Origin: Tissierella_B sp964485455
GTDB taxonomy: Bacteria; Bacillota; Clostridia; Tissierellales; Tissierellaceae
Length of the DNA stretch: 10,245 bases
Assembly (NCBI GenBank): GCA_964485455.1
Contig: CAZAJU010000074.1
Span: forward strand, 1 to 10,245
Direction: 5' to 3'
Below are positions 6,451-10,245 of the stretch, piece after piece; position 1 is the first letter of the stretch, and each line of letters begins with the position of its first letter. The notes below the pieces were generated by a model, which was given only the letters and a program-made list of their open reading frames with translations, was not told the DNA's origin and did not search any database. The position numbers and the translations under genes are program-made.

Positions 6451-7257
6451 CTATTTATTTATTTCTATGGTTCCGCCACTATAGGAACCATCATCATAAT
6501 TTTGACCTAGTATGATACCGCTAGTATCTAATCCACGTTCTTCTAATCTAGCTAAAATATCTTTCTTTTGAGTATCTCTTTCAAAAGGATTAGTAGTTTC
6601 TACAACACCTTGTACTACATCTTCCCATTTTGCATAAGGAATACCCATTCCAATTTCATTTGGTACCCAGTCAGCAACTAAACGAGTTCCTGGACATAGT
6701 AATGAGATATTAATATCTTCAGTGTTATATGGGTATGTTGTTAAATCTTGACAAACTGCTTGTAATCCAACAGTTCTTAAGTTGTCATGATATCCATTAA
6801 AGTAAGCATGTCCTTGAAGCATTCTCATAATGTTATAGGAAGATCCAACTACAATTACAACATCTGGAGCTTCATTATAATTTTCAAGAGGCATAACTGC
6901 TATTCCGTATGGTCTTTCTTTCATAAACTTCATATCATCATTGATAGACTTAGCGACTTCAACACTTTGATACATGTGCTTATTAAATCTACCATTTCCA
7001 CTTGATATTGGAGGTGGAACATCTGTAAAGTTTAAAGCAAATGCTCCATTAGGGCAGCCTTGATTTTCTTTTGTAAGCTTCATAGAGTTACCCTTACTTG
7101 CTAGCTGAACAGAGTTGCAATATGTAACTTTACGGTCTCTTTGAGGAACTTCAAAATTATCGAATTCTTCTTTGTTAAAGAAAAATTTAACCCCTACCGG
7201 TTTTCTGTCTAAACCTAAATATGCTTCGATTAGATTTACACTATGTTTAATATCCAT
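6451..7257 (-). CDS. DUF169 family protein
   Basis: 268-269 residues, soluble, no signal peptide. It matches the DUF169 (COG2043) pattern: an RKPVGVKFF segment near the N-terminus (19-27), then VTYCNSVQLASKG (C48), NQGCPNGAFAL (C69), AVCQDL (C170) and LLCPGTR (C189); numbering counts from the upstream ATG at 7260. The four cysteines are spaced as in relatives and could bind a metal or a cluster, which is inference. The biochemical role of the family is not established to my knowledge. Two ATGs are adjacent (7260 and 7257). AGGAGG at 7264-7269 is 3 nt from the first and 6 nt from the second, so 7257 is preferred. The gene is single, ends in a strong terminator, and diverges from the promoter of the riboswitch relic. 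I found no convincing promoter for it. Confidence 0.85.
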   Translation of the reverse strand: MDIKHSVNLIEAYLGLDRKPVGVKFFFNKEEFDNFEVPQRDRKVTYCNSVQLASKGNSMKLTKENQGCPNGAFALNFTDVPPPISSGNGRFNKHMYQSVEVAKSINDDMKFMKERPYGIAVMPLENYNEAPDVVIVVGSSYNIMRMLQGHAYFNGYHDNLRTVGLQAVCQDLTTYPYNTEDINISLLCPGTRLVADWVPNEIGMGIPYAKWEDVVQGVVETTNPFERDTQKKDILARLEERGLDTSGIILGQNYDDGSYSGGTIEINK

Positions 7258-7263
7258 CATATT

Positions 7264-7269
7264 CCTCCT
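7264..7269 (-). promoter_or_regulatory. RBS deciding the DUF169 start
   Basis: AGGAGG on the minus strand. The 6-nt spacing to ATG 7257 is better than the 3-nt spacing to ATG 7260. Confidence 0.7.
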
Positions 7270-7402
7270 AAATTAATTTATATAACTACACAATCAGCTT
7301 AATTTTATCATCTATGTCGAAAAATGTATAATAGATAATTTATATGAGAATTAATTCAATATTGACTAAATTAATGATAACTATATTCCATATGATGACT
7401 AA

Positions 7403-7430
7403 TTGTTATATAATTTTCTAATTCTATAAT
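7403..7430 (+). promoter_or_regulatory. Sigma-A promoter driving the riboswitch relic
   Basis: TTGTTA (7403-7408) and an exact TATAAT (7425-7430) are spaced by 16 bp. The start of transcription would fall near 7437, at the foot of the L-box sequence, just where a riboswitch leader should begin. The promoter appears intact although the gene it served is broken. Confidence 0.65.
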
Positions 7431-7436
7431 AGTAGA

Positions 7437-7520
7437 TAGAGGTGGTCCTAACATTAGTAGGTAAGATGAAGCATGAGAGATGCTATTGATTCTTACTAAA
7501 AGGGAAAGGACCCGAAGGGT
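7437..7520 (+). ncRNA. Truncated lysine riboswitch (L-box), 5' half only
   Basis: The stretch follows the lysine riboswitch from its start. AGAGGTGGTCC is followed by AGTA (7456-7459) at the family spacing. Next come an irregular stem (7460-7466 with 7491-7497) topped by GCAT/ATGC, then AAAAGGGAAAGGACC and CGAAGG. GGTCC (7444-7448) pairs with GGACC (7508-7512) to close P2. As I remember the Thermotoga aptamer, the segments before AGTA and from GAAAGG to CGAAGG have the same lengths. The expected P3-P5 sequences, the GGCTGTCA-like block, the 3' strand of P1 and a terminator platform are missing. The sequence becomes coding-like near 7518. It therefore cannot form the five-helix lysine pocket and is probably a non-functional relic. 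Family assignment is by pattern memory. Confidence 0.65.
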
Positions 7521-7712
7521 GGAATTACAGGTCTTACAGCTATTGGTTAAATAACAGCTATTTGTGTAGGCGGTGGAACGATAATACCGTGGGGAGTTAT
7601 TTCTGTAGCAGTAATCTGTGGAGTCAATCCTAGAGATTTAGTTGCAAAGAATATAATACCTGTAGTGGCAGGATTTATTGAAACTGTAATTGTGGCAATA
7701 GTATTATTTTAA
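7518..7712 (+). pseudogene. 3' remnant of a membrane transporter gene
   Basis: In the frame ending at TAA 7710-7712 about 65 codons read as the last two membrane segments of a transporter: GGITGLTAIG, an in-frame TAA (7548-7550), ITAICVGGGTIIPWGV, a short hydrophilic turn NPRDLVAKN, and a final hydrophobic helix. There is no start codon or RBS. The left edge merges into the L-box sequence at GGGTGG, which suggests an internal deletion that removed the rest of the aptamer and most of the gene; a nonsense change exists as well. Lysine riboswitches often control transporters, including NhaC-like LysW. The IIPWG motif is faintly reminiscent of that family, but the fragment is too short to assign. 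Confidence 0.65.
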
Positions 7713-7766
7713 TGACTTTGTGAAAATATTTTCATTTTTACTCTAAAACTAGAAAAGTTTTAACAT

Positions 7767-7794
7767 AGGTTTAACCTTTTCCTAATGATATTAT
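7767..7794 (+). promoter_or_regulatory. Possible extended -10 promoter with palindrome for the MFS operon
   Basis: TGaTATTAT (7786-7794) fits an extended -10 element, which can work without a good -35. A perfect palindrome, AGGTT-T-AACCT (7767-7777), covers the -35 position and could be an operator. Upstream, weak A/T hairpins at 7721-7734 and 7745-7761 do not look like strong terminators, so read-through from 7403 is also possible. Confidence 0.4.
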
Positions 7795-7828
7795 TTTCTT
7801 AGAAAAAAATTAAGAGGGAAGGTAAGAT

Positions 7829-9154
7829 ATGATTAAAACAGAAAAAAATCAAAAAACAAGTTCTTATGCTTGGCTAGTTTGGGGAATACTAGTGACCATA
7901 TACTTTTTAGTATTTTTCCACAGGCTATCAGTAGGAGTAATTACAGAGGATTTAGTAAGTACTTTTGGAATGAGTGCGACACAATTAGCTAATTTAGGCG
8001 CGATGTATTTCTATGCTTATACTATAATGCAAATTCCTTCAGGAATTTTAGCAGACTCATTAGGACCCAAGAAAACTGTTATAATCGGTTCTATAATTGC
8101 GACAATCGGTGTTATGATATTTTCATTTGCCAATACTATATTAATGGCGTACTTAGGAAGACTTTTAGTAGGACTTGGAGTATCAGTAGTATTCTTATGC
8201 TTACTTAAAATCCAAGCTAACTGGTTTCCATCAAATAAATTTGCATCTATGAGTGGACTTACTAGTTTTGTAGGTAGTATGGGAGGAATATTAGCTCAAG
8301 GACCCCTATTAGCTATGGTAGGTTTAATGGGATGGAGAAACTCATTCCGTGCTATTGGTGTTTTAACTTTAATATTAGCTGGATTAGTTGCATTGTTAGT
8401 AAAAAATACACCTAGTGAAAAAGGTTTGCCTGAAGTAAATCCTCAACAAAACGATACTGCAGGAGAAAAAATAAGTATTTTAAAACAATTGACTGAAATA
8501 ATTAAGAATCCTAAGATTTGGGCTCCTTCAATAGTATGGGGTGGTGTAGCTGGTGGCTACTTAATGTTCTCAGGCACATTTGGAGTACAATTCTTAACTA
8601 GTGCTTATGGCCTAGATAAGATAACAGCCGCTAATTATATTTCTATATTATTAGTTGCGTCAGGTGTAGCTTGCGTATTAGTAGGAAAATTATCAGATTC
8701 TATAGGAAAAAGAAAAGCGCCTATGGTAGTGCTTTCTCTATGTTCAGCAATAGCATGGGGAGTATTGGTATTATTTAGACCACCTGTATGGTTTATGTTA
8801 GTTTTCATACCACTAATAGGTGCAGCTTCCTCTATTGGAGTTATTTGTTGGTCTGTAGGTAAGGAAGTAAGTAATCCAAAGCTTTCTGGTATGGCACTTT
8901 CTATAGTAAATACCTGTGGTTTCTTATCATCAGCTATATTGCCTATAATTTGTGGAAAGCTGATTGACGCAAATATTTCTCAAGGATTATTTCAAGGAGA
9001 AGCCTATATAAGAGCATTTATAGTACCTGTTATTGCATCTTTTGTGGCTTTAGTTTTTGCTTTGATTTCAAAAGAAACAAACTGTGAAAATGTTTACAAT
9101 ATTGAAGACAAAAATGATATAATAAAAAATAGGGTTTCAGCTAATGAAATTTAA
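7829..9154 (+). CDS. MFS transporter, probably an importer for the amidohydrolase substrate
   Basis: 441-residue, 12-helix major facilitator protein of the cytoplasmic membrane. Helix 1 ends in FFHRLSVGVI (29-38). MYFYAYTIMQIPSG (59-72) and motif A GILADSLGPKK (72-82) follow, then NWFP (131-134) and a GWRNSFRAIG turn (168-177). A hydrophilic central loop (about 193-225) separates the halves, with a second motif-A-like VGKLSDSIGKRK in the C-terminal half. This resembles organic-anion and sugar-acid importers more than drug exporters, but the substrate is not readable. ATG 7829 is preceded by GAGGGAAGG with AAGG six bases upstream. The M20D amidohydrolase begins 42 nt after the stop with no terminator between, so the pair probably forms an operon for uptake and hydrolysis of an acylated or amide-linked compound. 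The C-terminal tail is long and charged. Confidence 0.85.
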   Translation: MIKTEKNQKTSSYAWLVWGILVTIYFLVFFHRLSVGVITEDLVSTFGMSATQLANLGAMYFYAYTIMQIPSGILADSLGPKKTVIIGSIIATIGVMIFSFANTILMAYLGRLLVGLGVSVVFLCLLKIQANWFPSNKFASMSGLTSFVGSMGGILAQGPLLAMVGLMGWRNSFRAIGVLTLILAGLVALLVKNTPSEKGLPEVNPQQNDTAGEKISILKQLTEIIKNPKIWAPSIVWGGVAGGYLMFSGTFGVQFLTSAYGLDKITAANYISILLVASGVACVLVGKLSDSIGKRKAPMVVLSLCSAIAWGVLVLFRPPVWFMLVFIPLIGAASSIGVICWSVGKEVSNPKLSGMALSIVNTCGFLSSAILPIICGKLIDANISQGLFQGEAYIRAFIVPVIASFVALVFALISKETNCENVYNIEDKNDIIKNRVSANEI

Positions 9155-9196
9155 ATTTAAAAATAATCCAATATTAATATGAGGAGAGATGTTTAA

Positions 9197-10245
9197 ATGA
9201 CAAATGTATTAGACAAGGCTAAGAGTATTGAAGATTATATTATTAAGTTCAGAAGGGATTTTCATGAAAATCCAGAACTAAGCAGCCAAGAATTTAAAAC
9301 TCAAGAAAAAATTATGAAAGAATTAGACAACCTAGGAATTCCATATAAAAAAGCTGGAAATACATCTTTGATTGCTTCAATTAAAGGTAATAAGCCTGGT
9401 AAGGTTGTAGCTCTTAGAGCTGACATAGATGCTCTACCAGTGAAAGAAGAATCAGGTGTAGAATTTGCATCTAAAGTTCCTGGATTAATGCATGCTTGTG
9501 GACATGACTCTCATGCAGCTATGCTTTTAGGAGCAGCAAAGGTATTATCAGAAATGAAAGATGAAATCAGTGGAGAAGTAAGACTGTTTTTCCAAGAGGC
9601 TGAAGAAACATTTAAAGGTGCTAAATTAATAATTCAAGATGGCGGAATGGAAGGAGTAGATGCTTGTTTCGGTATCCATACTATACCTACTCTAGAAATT
9701 GGAAAGGTAGATGTAACTCCAGGTTTTAGATCAGCAGGTTGTGATACAATTTATGTTAAATTTGAAGGAGTATCGGGACATGGTTCATCTCCTCATTTGG
9801 CAAAGGATACTGTTCATCCTGCAGCACAATTTGTAACAGATTTACAAGGAATTGCAACTAAAAATGTAAATCCACAAGAGCCTATAGTACTTTCCGTTGG
9901 AAAATTTGTTGGTGGAACTAAAGCAAATATCATAGCAAAGTATACAGAGCTTGATATTTCCATGAGATACTTTGATTTTGAAACAAGAAAAACTGTTCAT
10001 GAAGCTATAAAAAGACACGCTAAAGCAATAGCAGATGCATATGAAATCAAAGCTGAAGTTATTATAGAAGACAGTGCATTGAGTGTATACAATGATGATG
10101 AACTATCAGCACAAGCTAGAGAAACAGCTGTAAAGATATTTGGTGAAGAAGGAATTGCAGCTCAACCTAAGATGATGGGCTCCGAAGATATGTCATACTA
10201 CTTCCAGGATGCACCAGGAGTATTTGCATGGTTAGGTTCAGGAAA
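9197..10245 (+). CDS. M20D family amidohydrolase (partial, runs off the right edge)
   Basis: The first 349 residues of a metal-dependent amidohydrolase of the M20D group (HipO, IAA-amino acid hydrolase, AbgB and N-acetyl-diaminopimelate deacetylase relatives). Visible landmarks are RRDFHENPELS (19-29), RADIDALPV (74-82), MHACGHDSHAA (98-108, ligands C101 and H103), QEAEE (133-137, base and ligand Glu), FGIHT (158-162, H161), the dimerisation lid with GHGSSPH (194-200), and MGSEDMSYYF (327-336). The last family His ligand, expected in the C-terminal tail, is beyond the window. These enzymes cleave N-acyl or amide bonds of amino-acid conjugates in the cytosol. ATG 9197 follows AGGAGAG (9182-9188). 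Usual length is about 380-400, so some 40 residues are missing only because of the window edge. It is co-transcribed with the MFS gene. Confidence 0.92.
   Translation, partial: MTNVLDKAKSIEDYIIKFRRDFHENPELSSQEFKTQEKIMKELDNLGIPYKKAGNTSLIASIKGNKPGKVVALRADIDALPVKEESGVEFASKVPGLMHACGHDSHAAMLLGAAKVLSEMKDEISGEVRLFFQEAEETFKGAKLIIQDGGMEGVDACFGIHTIPTLEIGKVDVTPGFRSAGCDTIYVKFEGVSGHGSSPHLAKDTVHPAAQFVTDLQGIATKNVNPQEPIVLSVGKFVGGTKANIIAKYTELDISMRYFDFETRKTVHEAIKRHAKAIADAYEIKAEVIIEDSALSVYNDDELSAQARETAVKIFGEEGIAAQPKMMGSEDMSYYFQDAPGVFAWLGSG

Noticed and set aside
2377..7005. Open frames antisense to, or overlapping, the phosphoesterase, exporter, DUF3810 and DUF169 genes
   Set aside because: They have no RBS, show hydrophobic or repetitive translations expected from complementing real codons, and lie within genes with clear family motifs.
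7348..7357. Palindrome GAATTAATTC in the DUF169/riboswitch intergenic region as an operator
   Set aside because: A short A/T-rich palindrome with no fixed relation to a promoter; expected by chance in such sequence.
7437..7530. T-box leader, suggested by AGTA, GAGAG and AGGGTGG
   Set aside because: The order and spacing of AGTA, AAAAGGGAAAGGACC and CGAAGG fit the lysine aptamer much better. AGGGTGG is followed by AATTAC rather than a T-box ACCGCG sequence, and no antiterminator/terminator pair follows.
1..10245. CRISPR array, tRNA/rRNA genes, phage or defence module
   Set aside because: No regularly spaced repeats, no cloverleaf or rRNA signatures, and no gene with nuclease, toxin or phage structural motifs was seen.

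Overview
This window reads as low-GC Firmicutes chromosome, probably from a Clostridia or Tissierellia-type anaerobe. The basis is strongly A+T-rich DNA, AGGAGG-type ribosome binding sites, compact intrinsic terminators, a lysine-riboswitch relic, and families common in such genomes (DUF169, DUF3810, a tandem-CDGSH protein, M20D amidohydrolase). The taxonomic placement is inference; the window holds no rRNA, tRNA or other marker gene.

Left part (1-3300): a terminator for a gene off the left edge abuts the stop codon of a leftward 538-codon IS1595/ISXO2-type transposase, which has its own promoter and RBS. Two rightward single genes follow: a small protein with two CDGSH iron-sulfur motifs, closed by a strong terminator, and a calcineurin-like metallophosphoesterase. 

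Middle (3280-7260): a 364-nt gap holds a perfect 13-bp hairpin overlapping the end of a possible small leftward ORF, then a promoter with two palindromes in front of a DHA2-type MFS drug exporter. The exporter converges on a leftward DUF3810 membrane protein with a zincin-like HEIAH motif, and the pair shares one 22-bp bidirectional terminator. Next is a leftward DUF169 protein with its own terminator.

Right part (7261-10245): the most interesting stretch. A good promoter at 7403-7430 leads directly into what looks like the 5' half of a lysine (L-box) riboswitch. It breaks off near 7520 and joins in frame the last ~65 codons of a membrane transporter, which carry an in-frame stop codon. This looks like a deletion scar of a former lysine-regulated transporter gene. 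Beyond it lie an intact MFS transporter and, 42 nt further, an M20D amidohydrolase cut by the window end. Those two are probably one operon that imports and hydrolyses an N-acyl or peptide-like compound. With the riboswitch's expression platform gone, its promoter may now read through into this operon.

I found no defence system, CRISPR array, phage module or clearly new multi-gene system. The noteworthy items are the riboswitch relic, the stop codons embedded in terminator hairpins, and operator-like palindromes without an adjacent regulator.
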